Of a DNA stretch of 58,233 nt, positions 1-9,955 are shown one piece after another (within the stretch, counting starts at the first letter, position 1; each line of letters opens with the position of its first letter). This stretch comes from Bacteroidota bacterium. GTDB lineage: Bacteria; Bacteroidota; Bacteroidia; Bacteroidales; JACABE01. The translations under genes and the position numbers were made by a program. Location: contig JACABE010000027.1 of NCBI GenBank assembly GCA_013377005.1, forward strand, positions 1 to 58,233, written 5' to 3'. The notes under the pieces are model-generated. The model searched no databases. It was given only the letters and a program-made list of their open reading frames with translations, and was not told the DNA's origin.

Positions 1-65
1 TTTTAGACCTACCAACAATTTAAAAGTAAATCTTTCCTAAATGCACAACGGGTTACTAATAATAT

Positions 66-73
66 TATCTTTG
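66..73 (+). promoter_or_regulatory. Bacteroidota -7 box (TATCTTTG)
   Basis: The bases read TATCTTTG, a full match to the Bacteroidota -7 consensus TAnnTTTG. Transcription would begin about 7 bases downstream. That puts the in-frame GTG at 73 inside the promoter, so the DUF169 gene should start at the ATG at 115. No clear -33 TTG was seen. Confidence 0.55.
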
Positions 74-114
74 TGTTTGAAAATAATATTCATTTAATAA
101 AAAACATTCAGTGT

Positions 115-858
115 ATGAACGAAAACCTTAAATCAACATTCATTCAGCAGTGGAAAAAATATATGGGCAATGCAGCTCTTCCCGTAGCTTTGTTTTACAG
201 CAACGATTTGCACAATGCAAAAGCTGTCGAAAAAACTCAGGGTCACTCTTGTATCATAGCAGGCTTTACAAAAGTTTTCAATGGGCAGTCGCTGGCATTT
301 AATGCCGGCAACATTGGCTGTGGAGGTGGTTTAAGATACTGTGGATTTGCCGATCAGCTGCGTCCTGGTTTTGAATACTTTCTTTCCTATGGTATCGAAG
401 GAAAAATGGAAGGCGAACGTTATAAAAAAGACCCAGCAACAGTATTGGAACTAATGAAACAAACACCCAAAGCAAAAGCTCCTGCTTCGTGGCTTATTAT
501 TAAACCATTTGAATTACTTGAGGCGAATGATGAACCAGAAGTAATTGTGTTCTTTGCCACTGCTGATGTATTGGCTGCATTGTTTACCCTTGCTAATTAC
601 GATCGCACCGATCTTTATGGCGTAAAATCGCCGTTCTGTGCTGGTTGTGGTTCTGTTATTCAATATCCTTTGCTGGAAAACCAAAAAGAAAATCCTGATT
701 GTATATTAGGAATGTTCGATTCTTCGGCACGTCCTTATATAAAAGCCGGACAACTTTCGTTTGCCATTCCTATGAAACGATTCGAAACCCTTGTAGGCTA
801 TATGGACGAAAGCTTTCTGATAACCGAAACATGGGACGTTATAAAAAAACGCATATAA
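115..858 (+). CDS. DUF169 family protein
   Basis: A 247-residue soluble protein of the DUF169 family. It has no signal peptide or membrane segment. Cysteine-rich conserved blocks are visible: CGGGLRYCGF near residues 64-73 and CAGCGSVIQYP near 175-185. The cysteines suggest metal or redox chemistry, but the family has no firmly assigned reaction. The reading frame stays open back to a GTG at 73, but a TAnnTTTG promoter box covers that codon, so the ATG at 115 is preferred. The gene stands alone, with about 600 bases of apparently empty DNA after it. The family call is from recognised sequence pattern; function is unknown. Confidence 0.8.
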   Translation: MNENLKSTFIQQWKKYMGNAALPVALFYSNDLHNAKAVEKTQGHSCIIAGFTKVFNGQSLAFNAGNIGCGGGLRYCGFADQLRPGFEYFLSYGIEGKMEGERYKKDPATVLELMKQTPKAKAPASWLIIKPFELLEANDEPEVIVFFATADVLAALFTLANYDRTDLYGVKSPFCAGCGSVIQYPLLENQKENPDCILGMFDSSARPYIKAGQLSFAIPMKRFETLVGYMDESFLITETWDVIKKRI

Positions 859-1457
859 ACTAAAGTAAAAGGATAAAAATCAAAGACTTTATCAAAGAAA
901 TATCCTTTGTTAACAAAAATATTTTATAAGTTTGTATTGTAATTAAAATTACTCACTTTTGAAATTCTAATGAGTTTCGTGCGAACAAGAAAGAAATGAA
1001 AAGATTATATTAATTTCGATCTGGGAATGTATAAAGTTTTTCAGCTATAACTTTACAATTCTGTATGGCAAATCGTTTTACAAAAGGAGTTTACATCGGG
1101 CAATACACTATTTATATCCAAAATTTTAAGCAATGAATGTATCACTATCAATTAATAAACAACAAAGGTAAAGTAATAAGCGTTAAGTTTGCGAAAGAAT
1201 AAAAATAATATTCTCTTTTCGTTAACCCTAAAAAAAGAAAGTAAGCTTTATTTCTAAGAAAGTTTACAACAAGAACTTTCCTTTCCAAAACGCTATCAAC
1301 AGGAAACAACCCATCAAAACTAATACTAAAACCTACCCAATCCAAGTTTTATTTTTAAATCTTCAAATTACCAAATACCTTAATCACCAAATTTTCTTAC
1401 TATACATACCAAAGTTTTTTATAAATTCGCAGTCTAAACATTATAAAAACACCTTAC
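859..1457. other. intergenic region, no gene seen
   Basis: About 600 AT-rich bases between the DUF169 gene and the DUF2723 gene. A 65-codon minus-strand frame (1148-1345) exists, but its low-complexity, membrane-like translation looks like chance in AT-rich DNA. No tRNA-like fold, strong hairpin or repeat was recognised. Confidence 0.5.
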
Positions 1458-4400
1458 ATGCTAACACAATACAAAAAGTGGAACAACATCCTTGGATGGC
1501 TTGTTTTTATGGTAGCTGCGGCAGTTTATATTTTAACTTCTGAACCTACTGCAAGTTTTTGGGATTGCGGCGAATACATTGCCACATCATACAAATTACA
1601 AGTTGGTCACCCACCGGGAGCTCCTTTTTTTCAATTGATAGGTAGATTCTTCTCGCTTTTCGCTTTTAATGATTTAAGTCATGTAGCACGCATGGTAAAT
1701 ACCATGTCGGCATTAGCCAGCGGACTTACGATTTTATTCTTATTTTGGACCATTACTTTATTGGGCAAAAAATTAGTATTGCGCAATGGCGAAATGACAG
1801 ACGGGAAAATAATTGCCATTTTCGGAAGTGCAATTGTTGGAGCTTTGGCTTACACTTTTTCTGATTCTTTTTGGTTTTCAGCTGTTGAAGGTGAAGTATA
1901 TGCTTCTTCATCCTTTTATACTGCCATTACTTTTTGGGCTATCCTTAAATGGGACGAAAATGCCGATGAAAAACACGCTTTTCGCTGGTTGATTCTGATT
2001 GCTTATCTGATTGGTCTTTCCATAGGTGTTCACTTACTCAACTTGTTGGCTATACCTGCTATTGTTTTCGTGTATTATTTTCGAAAATTTAAAACTACAC
2101 GAAAAGGAGTAATTTTGTCGCTGTTGTTAGCTTTAGTTCTACTAGTAGGTGTTTTATATGGTATTATTCCTGAAATAGTAAGTCTATCTGGCTTTTTTGA
2201 AAGAATAATTGTAAACTCTTTTGGATTACCTTTTGGGTCCGGTACTATTGTGTATTTTGCCATCTTAATTGCGGCTATTTTATGGGGATTTTACTACTCG
2301 AAAAAATACCGTAAAGTTATTCTCAATACCATCATTTTATCATTGGTATTTCTGCTTATTGGTTATTCATCTTTCTTTATTTTAGTAATTCGTTCCAATG
2401 CTAATACTCCCATTGATGAAAACAATCCAGATAATGCTACTGCATTGGTTTCTTATCTGGAACGCGATCAATATGGCTCTACACCCTTGTTCTACGGACA
2501 ATATTATAATGCTCCTATTATTGATTATAAAGATGGAAATCCAGTTTATACCAAAGCATACATCGTTATGTCAGGCAAACTAAAGCAAGCTACTTTCTTT
2601 AGTGAGTTTGCTGCTAAACAATATGTTGAAAAAAACAAGAATATTCCTAATTTGAGTATTCAAGGAAAATATGTGATAACAGATGATAAAAAAGGGGAAG
2701 ACGCTGTGTATGATCCAAGATTTACAACCGTATTTCCTCGTATGTGGAGTAATGGAGATCAACAACATATAAGTGCTTACAAAGATTGGGGGAAAGTGAA
2801 AGGTACCCCAATTACCATTCAAGGCAGAAATGGAGAACCGGAAACACTTATAAAGTCAACATTCCTCGAAAATCTTACTTATTTTTTCGGTTACCAGTTA
2901 AACTATATGTATTTCAGATATTTTATGTGGAATTTTGCCGGCAAACAGAATGATTTGCAAGGCAGAGGCGATAATTTAAACGGAAACTGGATAAGTGGCA
3001 TTCCATTTTTCGATAGCTGGAGACTTGGACCTCAGGATAATATTCCTGATACCTTAAAAAACAGAGGAACAAATAAATTTTATTTACTCCCATTGATTTT
3101 GGGTTTAATTGGATTATTTTATCACTTCGATAAAGATACGAAAAGCGGATGGGTGGTTGCTTTGTTGTTTTTCCTCACTGGAATTGCTATTGTAATTTAT
3201 TTAAACCAATACGCTTATCAGCCTCGCGAACGTGATTATGCCTTTGCTGCTTCATTTTATGCTTTTGCAATATGGATAGGTCTAGGCGTATATGCCATTT
3301 TTGATTATCTGAGTAAAAAAATATCACCAAAAACGGCTGCTGTGGTGGCTACTTTAGCTTGCACTTTATTAGTTCCTACCATTATGGCAAAAGAAGGCTG
3401 GGATGATCACGATCGTTCCAACAGATTTACTGCTTTGAATTTTGCTGAAAATTATCTGAATTCATGTGCACCCAATGCAATACTTTTTACTAATGGCGAT
3501 AATGATACTTTCCCTCTTTGGTATGCTCAGGAAGTAGAAGGTATTCGTACTGACATCAGAGTTATCAACCTAAGTCTTTTGAATACTGATTGGTATGTTG
3601 ATCAGGCAAAACGCAAAGCTTATAATTCAGAACCAGTTCCTTTTTCACTTACCAAAGAGCAATATATTCAAGGAACCCGTGATTTTGTATTGTTTGATAA
3701 ATCAGCCAATACTGAAGGCGTTTATGTTAATATTAAAGATGCTATCAACTTTATTTCTGACGACAACAATACTCGTATGATGTCTAATCATAAAATGATG
3801 AGTTATTTCCCAACAGATAAATTCAGTATTCCTGTTAACAAAGATGTTATTATTAAAAATGGTGTAGTTGATGCTTCTATGAGAGATTCTATTGTAGATG
3901 CTATTAATTGGACAATGAATGGATATGGAGTTCAAAAAGCTCAATTGATGCAATTGGATTTGTTGGCAAACTTCGATTGGAAACGTCCAGTTTATTTTGC
4001 AATTACAACTGGCGATGAAGCTTATATTGGCTTGGAAAACTACTTTCAAATTGAAGGTTTGGCTTATCGTTTGGTTCCTATGAATGCCCACAATACTGAT
4101 GGGCAGCAAGGAAGCGTAAATACTTCAATTATGTATGATAATCTGATGAATAAATTCAAATGGGGTAATATGACCGATCCAAAAGTGTATTTAGATGAAA
4201 CCAATATGCGTATGACCATGAACTTCCGTAATGTTTTTGCCCGTTTGGCAAACGCTTTATTGGATGAAGGTAAAAAAGATTCTGCCATCAAAGTATTAGA
4301 CCGTTGTTTTGAAATTATGCCTGATAGCAAATTTGGATATAATATTTTCGTATTACCATTAGCCGAAGCTTATTATAAAGCAGGAAAGATAGTGAACGCG

Positions 4401-4652
4401 AATAAAATACTTTCGCGATTGATTGAAATCAATCAAAAAGAATTGGCTTATTATTTTAGTTTTACAGGAAGTAAAGCTCGCACACTTGATTATGAAAAAC
4501 GTCAAAGTTTGGGTCTCTTAAACAGGGTTAAGAATATTGCTGAAAAAGTAAAACAAAAAAAACTAAGTGAAGATGCAGCCAAATCTTTAGACCTTTATTA
4601 TCAATTATATTTAAAAACAGCTCCGTTAGAAATGCAACAACCACAAGAATAA
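1458..4652 (+). CDS. DUF2723 multi-pass membrane protein (GT-C-like)
   Basis: A 1064-residue integral membrane protein. Residues 1-300 hold the DUF2723 domain, with many hydrophobic helices and the early family motif SFWDCGEYIA (around 33-42) followed by GHPPGAPFF. A second helix cluster lies at about 545-660. The C-terminal third is soluble and ends in a TPR-like helical region (about 920-1010). DUF2723 is related to GT-C glycosyltransferases such as the TMEM260/POMT-like group, and the acidic residues in the first loop fit a GT-C active site. In Bacteroidota a role in protein or surface glycosylation is plausible but is inferred here. The gene is monocistronic: 207 bases and a weak hairpin separate it from the next gene. 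Confidence 0.85.
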   Translation: MLTQYKKWNNILGWLVFMVAAAVYILTSEPTASFWDCGEYIATSYKLQVGHPPGAPFFQLIGRFFSLFAFNDLSHVARMVNTMSALASGLTILFLFWTITLLGKKLVLRNGEMTDGKIIAIFGSAIVGALAYTFSDSFWFSAVEGEVYASSSFYTAITFWAILKWDENADEKHAFRWLILIAYLIGLSIGVHLLNLLAIPAIVFVYYFRKFKTTRKGVILSLLLALVLLVGVLYGIIPEIVSLSGFFERIIVNSFGLPFGSGTIVYFAILIAAILWGFYYSKKYRKVILNTIILSLVFLLIGYSSFFILVIRSNANTPIDENNPDNATALVSYLERDQYGSTPLFYGQYYNAPIIDYKDGNPVYTKAYIVMSGKLKQATFFSEFAAKQYVEKNKNIPNLSIQGKYVITDDKKGEDAVYDPRFTTVFPRMWSNGDQQHISAYKDWGKVKGTPITIQGRNGEPETLIKSTFLENLTYFFGYQLNYMYFRYFMWNFAGKQNDLQGRGDNLNGNWISGIPFFDSWRLGPQDNIPDTLKNRGTNKFYLLPLILGLIGLFYHFDKDTKSGWVVALLFFLTGIAIVIYLNQYAYQPRERDYAFAASFYAFAIWIGLGVYAIFDYLSKKISPKTAAVVATLACTLLVPTIMAKEGWDDHDRSNRFTALNFAENYLNSCAPNAILFTNGDNDTFPLWYAQEVEGIRTDIRVINLSLLNTDWYVDQAKRKAYNSEPVPFSLTKEQYIQGTRDFVLFDKSANTEGVYVNIKDAINFISDDNNTRMMSNHKMMSYFPTDKFSIPVNKDVIIKNGVVDASMRDSIVDAINWTMNGYGVQKAQLMQLDLLANFDWKRPVYFAITTGDEAYIGLENYFQIEGLAYRLVPMNAHNTDGQQGSVNTSIMYDNLMNKFKWGNMTDPKVYLDETNMRMTMNFRNVFARLANALLDEGKKDSAIKVLDRCFEIMPDSKFGYNIFVLPLAEAYYKAGKIVNANKILSRLIEINQKELAYYFSFTGSKARTLDYEKRQSLGLLNRVKNIAEKVKQKKLSEDAAKSLDLYYQLYLKTAPLEMQQPQE

Positions 4653-4715
4653 TTGCAGAATTTTTAAATAAAAACTACATATTTGAGTGATTGTTAATTT
4701 GGCATAAACAAACTA

Positions 4716-4741
4716 CCTCGTTGAAAAGCCAACAAGGTTTT
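4716..4741 (+). terminator. possible terminator after DUF2723 gene
   Basis: CCTCGTTG (4716-4723) pairs with CAACAAGG (4730-4737) with one mismatch across a 6-base loop, followed by four T. It is a weak intrinsic terminator, 64 bases after the stop codon. Confidence 0.4.
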
Positions 4742-4859
4742 AACTAAAAATAATTTCTCTTTCGAAGCAAAGCTTCATAGGATTTAACTTAAATGAACTT
4801 AAATACAATTATTTGTGATGTGTGTTTTTTAAAATTCATAACCCTTTTAAACTATTAAA

Positions 4860-7800
4860 ATGAGAAAAAAAATTATTCTGCTATTTGGACTTACGATTTG
4901 CTTTGTCTTATTGAGCATCAATGCATCCATTTCACAAACTATGGAAGTAAAAACTGCTGTTAAATCAGATGTTTCAATTCCACTTAGAGACATGAAACCT
5001 ATTAAACATCCATTTTGGAAAAAATGGTTTCGCGAATTAGAATCAGAACATGAGGTTCCTAATAAATTTAGAAATATTACAAATGTTCCAATAATTGATG
5101 ATGCGGTACAATCCAATTATAATAATAATTTAAAATCTACCACTACCTCAACAACTGTTAATTTTAATGGTTTAACCAATGCTAACAACACTGGTGGAAG
5201 AACAACGCCACCTGACCCAGCGGGAGATGTTGGACCTAATCATTATGTACAAGCTGTAAACAGCATGTTGCAAATATTTAATAAGACAGGAACTTCTCTT
5301 TATGGACCCGTTACTACTTCAACTATTTGGAATGGGTTTTCAGGTAATTGGACAGGACATAATGATGGAGATGCAATTGTATTATATGATGAAAATGCTA
5401 ATCGCTGGATTATTAGCCAATTTGCTGTAGATTGCGGATCTGCTGGTTCTTATACCGAATATGAACTTGTTGCCGTTTCTACAACAGCTGACCCAACAGG
5501 TTCTTATTATCGCTTTGCTTTCCAATTTGACTATATGCCCGATTATCCAAAACTTGGAATTTGGAATGATGGGTATTATTTAGCTGTTAACCGTTTTAAT
5601 ACTAATGGTAGTGGTTCGTTTGTAGGCTCAGCTGCTTGTGTTTTACAAAGAAGCAAAATGCTTACAGGTGATGCATCTGCACAAATGATATATTTTAAAA
5701 CAGAAACCTTGGGAGGTTCTGGTTCTTCAGCTGGAAATAGTTGTTACGCTATGCTTCCTTCTGATTGTGATGGAACTTTTCCTGCAACTGGCACACCAAA
5801 CTATTTTATTTATGACGACCAAGCTACTTCAGAATTAAGAATATGGGCTTTGCATACTGACTGGACAACTCCAGCAAATTCTACTTTTACTTACAACACT
5901 AAACTTACAGTAGCTGCTTTTACTGAATTAACTAATGTTTCTCAGCAAGGAACTACTACAAAACTAGATGGACTTGGAGATAGAATGATGTTTAGAAATC
6001 AATATAGAAATTTTGGAAGTTATGAATCATTTGTTACTTGCCGAAATGTAACTGTTAGCAGTGCTGCTGCTATCAGATGGTATGAATATCGAAAAACCGG
6101 TAGTACTTTTTCTTTGTATCAACAATCAACTTATGCGCCAGGAGATGGAAAATCAAGATGGATGGGAAGCATTGCAATGAATGCTTTAGGAGATATTGGT
6201 TTGGCTTATTCTGTTTCAAATAGTACCATGTATCCTTCTATCTATTTTACTGGTCGTTTGGCAACTGATCCAATAAATCAACTAACTATTTCTGAAGGAA
6301 TTATTCAAACTGGAACTGTTTCAATGACCGGAGCTACAAGATGGGGTGATTATTCTGCTGTGAATGTTGACCCTACTGATAATCAAACTTTTTGGACAAC
6401 ACAAGAATATGTTGGAACTTATGGTGGTTCTTGGCCTTGGGCAACCAAAGTTGCCTCTTTTAAATTTCCTTATCCTCCTAAAATTGTTGTATCTCCAGCA
6501 AGTTTAGCTTTTGGAAATGTTCAAACAGGAACTACTTCATCTACTCAATCATATACAGTTACAGGAACTTATTTAACTGCTGATATTACAATTACTGCTC
6601 CTACTGGATATACCATTTCAACAACTTCTGGCGGAACCTATTCAAGCTCAGTGACATTACCTCAAACAGCAGGAAATGTTACTTCAACTCCAATTTTTGT
6701 GAAATTTTCGCCAACTGCTGTTCAAGCATACAATGTTAATATTTCAAATACAAGTACTGGTGCAACTACTCAAAATGTTGCTTTAACTGGTGCTGGTGTT
6801 GGAATAGTTGTACCTACAATTGTTGCCACTCCATCCTCTTTGGCTTTTGGTAATATTTCTACAGGAATATCTTCTGCTTCTCAATCATATATTGTTTCAG
6901 GGACTAATTTAACTGCTAATATTACTATTACTGCTCCTACTGGATATACAATTTCAACAACTTCTAGCGGAACGTATTCAAGCTCATTAACATTAACTCA
7001 AACTGCTGGAAGTGTTGTATCAACTACGATTTATGTAAAATTTTTGCCAGCTGCTATCCAAGCTTATAATGTTAATATTACTAATGCAAGCTCAGGTGCA
7101 ACCACGCAAAACGTTGCAGTCACCGGTGCTGGTGTAGCACCAGCGCCTTCAATAATAGTTGCACCGACATCGTTAGCATTTGGAAGTATTACAACAGGAA
7201 TTGTTTCTACAGCTCAATCTTATACAGTTTCCGGAACAAATTTAATTGCTGATATTACTATTACGCCTCCAACTGGGTATTCATTATCAACTTCTATAGG
7301 AGGAACTTATTCAAGCTCATTAACATTAACTCAAACTGCTGGAAGTATTGCGTCAACTACGATTTATGTAAAATTTTCGCCAACAGCTATTCAAACTTAT
7401 AACACAAATATTACAAATGCAAGTACTGGTGCTACAAATCAAAGCGTTGCAGTTTCTGGTACTGGTATAGCTCCTGCTCCTTTAATAATAGTAGCACCAA
7501 CATCCTTAGCTTTTGGAAATATTCCAACAACAACTGTTTCATCGGCTCAATCTTATACAGTTTCAGGAACAAATTTAACTACAAATTTAATTATTACAGC
7601 TCCTGCTGGATACACTATGTCAACAACTTCAGGAGGAACTTATACTTCTTCTTTATCTTTTATACCTTCTTCTGGTAGTGTAGCCTCAACATCAATTTAT
7701 GTAAAATTTTCGCCAACAGCTATTCAAGCTTATAATGCCAATATTACAAATGCAAGTAGTGGTGCAACTACTCAAAATGTTGCTGTAACAGGTTCTGGGA

Positions 7801-8729
7801 TAGCACCTACTCCTCTAATCATTGTTATTCCTTCATCATTAAGTTTTGGGAATATTCCAACCGGAACAATTTCTACAGCACAATCTTATACAATTTCAGG
7901 AAGTAATTTAACAACTGATATTACAATTACAGCTCCTAATGGATTTACTTTATCAACTATCTCAAACGGAACATTCACATCTTCTTTAACATTACCACAA
8001 ACTGCTGGAAATGTTGCGTCAACTTTGATTTATGTAAAATTTTCTCCAACTATTATTCAAGCTTACAGTGTAAATATAACCAATGCAAGTATTGGTGCAA
8101 CTACTCAAAATGTAGCAGTAACTGCTAATGGTATTGCACCTTCACCTTTGATTATTGTTTCAACATCAAGTCTAGCATTTGGAAATGTTCAAATAGGAAC
8201 AAATTCAGCGGCTCAAACGTATTCTATTTCTGGAATTAATTTAATTTCTGATATTTCAGTGAGTGCTCCAGCTGGATATTCTCTGTCAACTAATTCTGGC
8301 GGAACATATAATAATTCATTAACATTAACACAAGTTGGAGGCAATATAGCTTCTACTTCAATATATGTAAAATTTTCTCCAGTTGTTATTCAAACTTACA
8401 ATGCATATATTGCCAATACTGGTACTGGTGCAACTACTCAAAATATTGCAGTAACAGGAACCGGAATTGATTCTAGTTTAGTTGAAAATAAAATAATACT
8501 TTACCCAAATCCTGCAACTGATGGTTTTACAATTGAATTAAGTAATATTACACCTCAGGAAATTTCAATCGTTGATGTTTCTGGCAAAATAGTATTAACT
8601 GTTGATAAAAAGCTATTGAATTCTACGAAAGTTATAATTAATAAATTGAATCTTGCAAAAGGTATTTATATTGTTAGAATCCAAACTGAATCTAAAACTT
8701 TCAATGAAAAACTTTCAATTGGAAACTGA
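4860..8729 (+). CDS. large secreted repeat protein with T9SS sorting domain
   Basis: A 1289-residue exported protein. Residues 1-26 form a signal peptide ending near ASISQ. About 50-535 is a globular region containing GGRTTPPDPAGDVGPNHYVQ and repeated W/Y-rich strands, consistent with a beta-propeller-like domain. About 541-1200 holds six Ig-like repeats of roughly 108-111 residues, each opening with a variant of the SLAFGN motif and ending in a block like TGATTQNVAVTG. Residues 1206-1289 are a T9SS type A domain (LYPNPATDGF, then a KGIYIV strand). The product should be exported by T9SS and displayed or released. An adhesin or extracellular matrix role is possible, but no catalytic motif was seen. 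The start is the only ATG that precedes the signal peptide. Confidence 0.85.
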   Translation: MRKKIILLFGLTICFVLLSINASISQTMEVKTAVKSDVSIPLRDMKPIKHPFWKKWFRELESEHEVPNKFRNITNVPIIDDAVQSNYNNNLKSTTTSTTVNFNGLTNANNTGGRTTPPDPAGDVGPNHYVQAVNSMLQIFNKTGTSLYGPVTTSTIWNGFSGNWTGHNDGDAIVLYDENANRWIISQFAVDCGSAGSYTEYELVAVSTTADPTGSYYRFAFQFDYMPDYPKLGIWNDGYYLAVNRFNTNGSGSFVGSAACVLQRSKMLTGDASAQMIYFKTETLGGSGSSAGNSCYAMLPSDCDGTFPATGTPNYFIYDDQATSELRIWALHTDWTTPANSTFTYNTKLTVAAFTELTNVSQQGTTTKLDGLGDRMMFRNQYRNFGSYESFVTCRNVTVSSAAAIRWYEYRKTGSTFSLYQQSTYAPGDGKSRWMGSIAMNALGDIGLAYSVSNSTMYPSIYFTGRLATDPINQLTISEGIIQTGTVSMTGATRWGDYSAVNVDPTDNQTFWTTQEYVGTYGGSWPWATKVASFKFPYPPKIVVSPASLAFGNVQTGTTSSTQSYTVTGTYLTADITITAPTGYTISTTSGGTYSSSVTLPQTAGNVTSTPIFVKFSPTAVQAYNVNISNTSTGATTQNVALTGAGVGIVVPTIVATPSSLAFGNISTGISSASQSYIVSGTNLTANITITAPTGYTISTTSSGTYSSSLTLTQTAGSVVSTTIYVKFLPAAIQAYNVNITNASSGATTQNVAVTGAGVAPAPSIIVAPTSLAFGSITTGIVSTAQSYTVSGTNLIADITITPPTGYSLSTSIGGTYSSSLTLTQTAGSIASTTIYVKFSPTAIQTYNTNITNASTGATNQSVAVSGTGIAPAPLIIVAPTSLAFGNIPTTTVSSAQSYTVSGTNLTTNLIITAPAGYTMSTTSGGTYTSSLSFIPSSGSVASTSIYVKFSPTAIQAYNANITNASSGATTQNVAVTGSGIAPTPLIIVIPSSLSFGNIPTGTISTAQSYTISGSNLTTDITITAPNGFTLSTISNGTFTSSLTLPQTAGNVASTLIYVKFSPTIIQAYSVNITNASIGATTQNVAVTANGIAPSPLIIVSTSSLAFGNVQIGTNSAAQTYSISGINLISDISVSAPAGYSLSTNSGGTYNNSLTLTQVGGNIASTSIYVKFSPVVIQTYNAYIANTGTGATTQNIAVTGTGIDSSLVENKIILYPNPATDGFTIELSNITPQEISIVDVSGKIVLTVDKKLLNSTKVIINKLNLAKGIYIVRIQTESKTFNEKLSIGN
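6480..8469 (+). repeat. six coding tandem repeats (about 330 bp each)
   Basis: Six in-frame repeats inside the gene at 4860, with units starting near codons 541, 652, 760, 868, 977 and 1085. Short DNA blocks recur almost unchanged between units, for example those encoding the SLAFGN, SSLTL and YVKFSP segments. This nucleotide-level identity suggests recent duplication or gene conversion, so the copy number may vary between strains. Confidence 0.85.
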
Positions 8730-8752
8730 TTTCTAGAAAAATAATCTTATCT

Positions 8753-8778
8753 AAAGCACCTATAAAGGTGCTTTTTTT
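8753..8778 (+). terminator. intrinsic terminator
   Basis: AAAGCACC (8753-8760), loop TATAAA, then GGTGCTTT (8767-8774) running into a T tract. A perfect 8-bp stem 24 bases after the giant repeat gene's stop codon. Confidence 0.85.
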
Positions 8779-8804
8779 ATCTCAAGTAATTGAAAAATTT
8801 AATC

Positions 8805-8812
8805 TAAATTTG
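8805..8812 (+). promoter_or_regulatory. -7 box for rsgA (TAAATTTG)
   Basis: TAAATTTG at 8805-8812 matches TAnnTTTG exactly. A second identical octamer at 8822-8829 overlaps the proposed TTG start. From the first box the transcript would have a leader of only a few bases. Confidence 0.5.
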
Positions 8813-8826
8813 TAAAAAAAATAAAT

Positions 8827-9765
8827 TTGGAAGGTATAGTTGTAAAATCTACTGGTAGCTGGTTTACCGTATTACATTCGGACAATATTACTACCGATTG
8901 TAAAATTAAAGGGAATTTCAGGATGAGAGGCATGAAAACCACGAATCCTTGTGCGGTAGGCGACCATGTGGTTTTTCAAATGATGGACAACGAAAATATT
9001 GGTGTTATCAGCGAAATAAAAGACAGGCATAATTGTATTATTCGTAAATCAACCAATCTTTCCAAACAAAAGCATTTGTTGGCTGCCAATATCGATCAGG
9101 CACTTTTGGTGGTAACGGTAGCTTCGCCACGCACATCTACGGGTTTTATTGATAGATTTTTGGTAACTGCAGAGGCATATTATATTCCTACTATATTATT
9201 GTTCAATAAAATTGATCTTTATAATGAAGAAATTATGGAGTATCATCATTTGGTGAAGTCAATTTATAAAAATGCAGGTTATTTGTGTTTAGAAGTTTCT
9301 GCTTTAAGAGGCGATAACATTGATGAAGTCATTGTTTTGTTGAAAGACAAAATAAATCTGTTTTCAGGACATTCGGGCGTGGGAAAATCTGCATTGATTA
9401 ATAAAATAGTTCCGGGGTTTAGTTTAAGAACCGGGGATATTTCCGGCTCACATCATAAAGGGAAGCATACCACTACTTTTGCCGAAATGTTTCGTTTGCC
9501 TTTTGGTGGATTTATTATTGATACTCCCGGCATTAAAGAATTTGGTATGGTTGACTTTACCAAAGAAGAAGTTACATATTTCTTTCCCGAAATGAAGCTA
9601 TTGGCAAATCAATGTCAATTTGATAACTGCACACATGAGCACGAACCAAAATGTGCCATTAAAAAAGCAGTTGAACAAGGATGTATAAGCGAAACCCGCT
9701 ACCAAAACTACCTCAATATTATCAACGGCAGAGAAATGGATATTGAAGGATGGGAACTAAAGTAA
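8827..9765 (+). CDS. rsgA: ribosome small-subunit maturation GTPase RsgA
   Basis: A 312-residue circularly permuted GTPase that assists late 30S subunit assembly. An N-terminal OB fold starts with VVKSTGSWF. The permuted G domain has NKIDLY (G4) near residue 128, the P-loop GHSGVGKS at about 181-188, the KGKHTTT switch, and DTPGIKEFG (G3). The C-terminal zinc site is C-x4-C-x-H-x5-C, within CQFDNCTHEHEPKC. The OB fold begins immediately at the proposed TTG start, the in-frame codon above it offers no ATG or GTG with a better context, and the first ATG lies well inside the domain. A TTG start is therefore likely. The gene has its own terminator-insulated promoter. Confidence 0.93.
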   Translation: MEGIVVKSTGSWFTVLHSDNITTDCKIKGNFRMRGMKTTNPCAVGDHVVFQMMDNENIGVISEIKDRHNCIIRKSTNLSKQKHLLAANIDQALLVVTVASPRTSTGFIDRFLVTAEAYYIPTILLFNKIDLYNEEIMEYHHLVKSIYKNAGYLCLEVSALRGDNIDEVIVLLKDKINLFSGHSGVGKSALINKIVPGFSLRTGDISGSHHKGKHTTTFAEMFRLPFGGFIIDTPGIKEFGMVDFTKEEVTYFFPEMKLLANQCQFDNCTHEHEPKCAIKKAVEQGCISETRYQNYLNIINGREMDIEGWELK

Positions 9766-9955
9766 GGTTAAAGTACAAATTATAAAGGTTAAAGTAATTA
9801 ATTATCCGAAGCCAACGTTGATTTTTCAGCTTACATTTATTTTTGCCCGTAGGGCATTAATATCAATAAAAAGATATAAAGATGTAATTTTTATTTTCTG
9901 TAGGATATCAACAATGAATAGGTTTATTCTCTAATAAAACTTTTTACTTTATAAA

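Noticed and set aside
1148-1345. 65-codon minus-strand frame
   Set aside because: Low-complexity translation, no promoter or conserved motif, and AT-rich DNA where such frames arise by chance.
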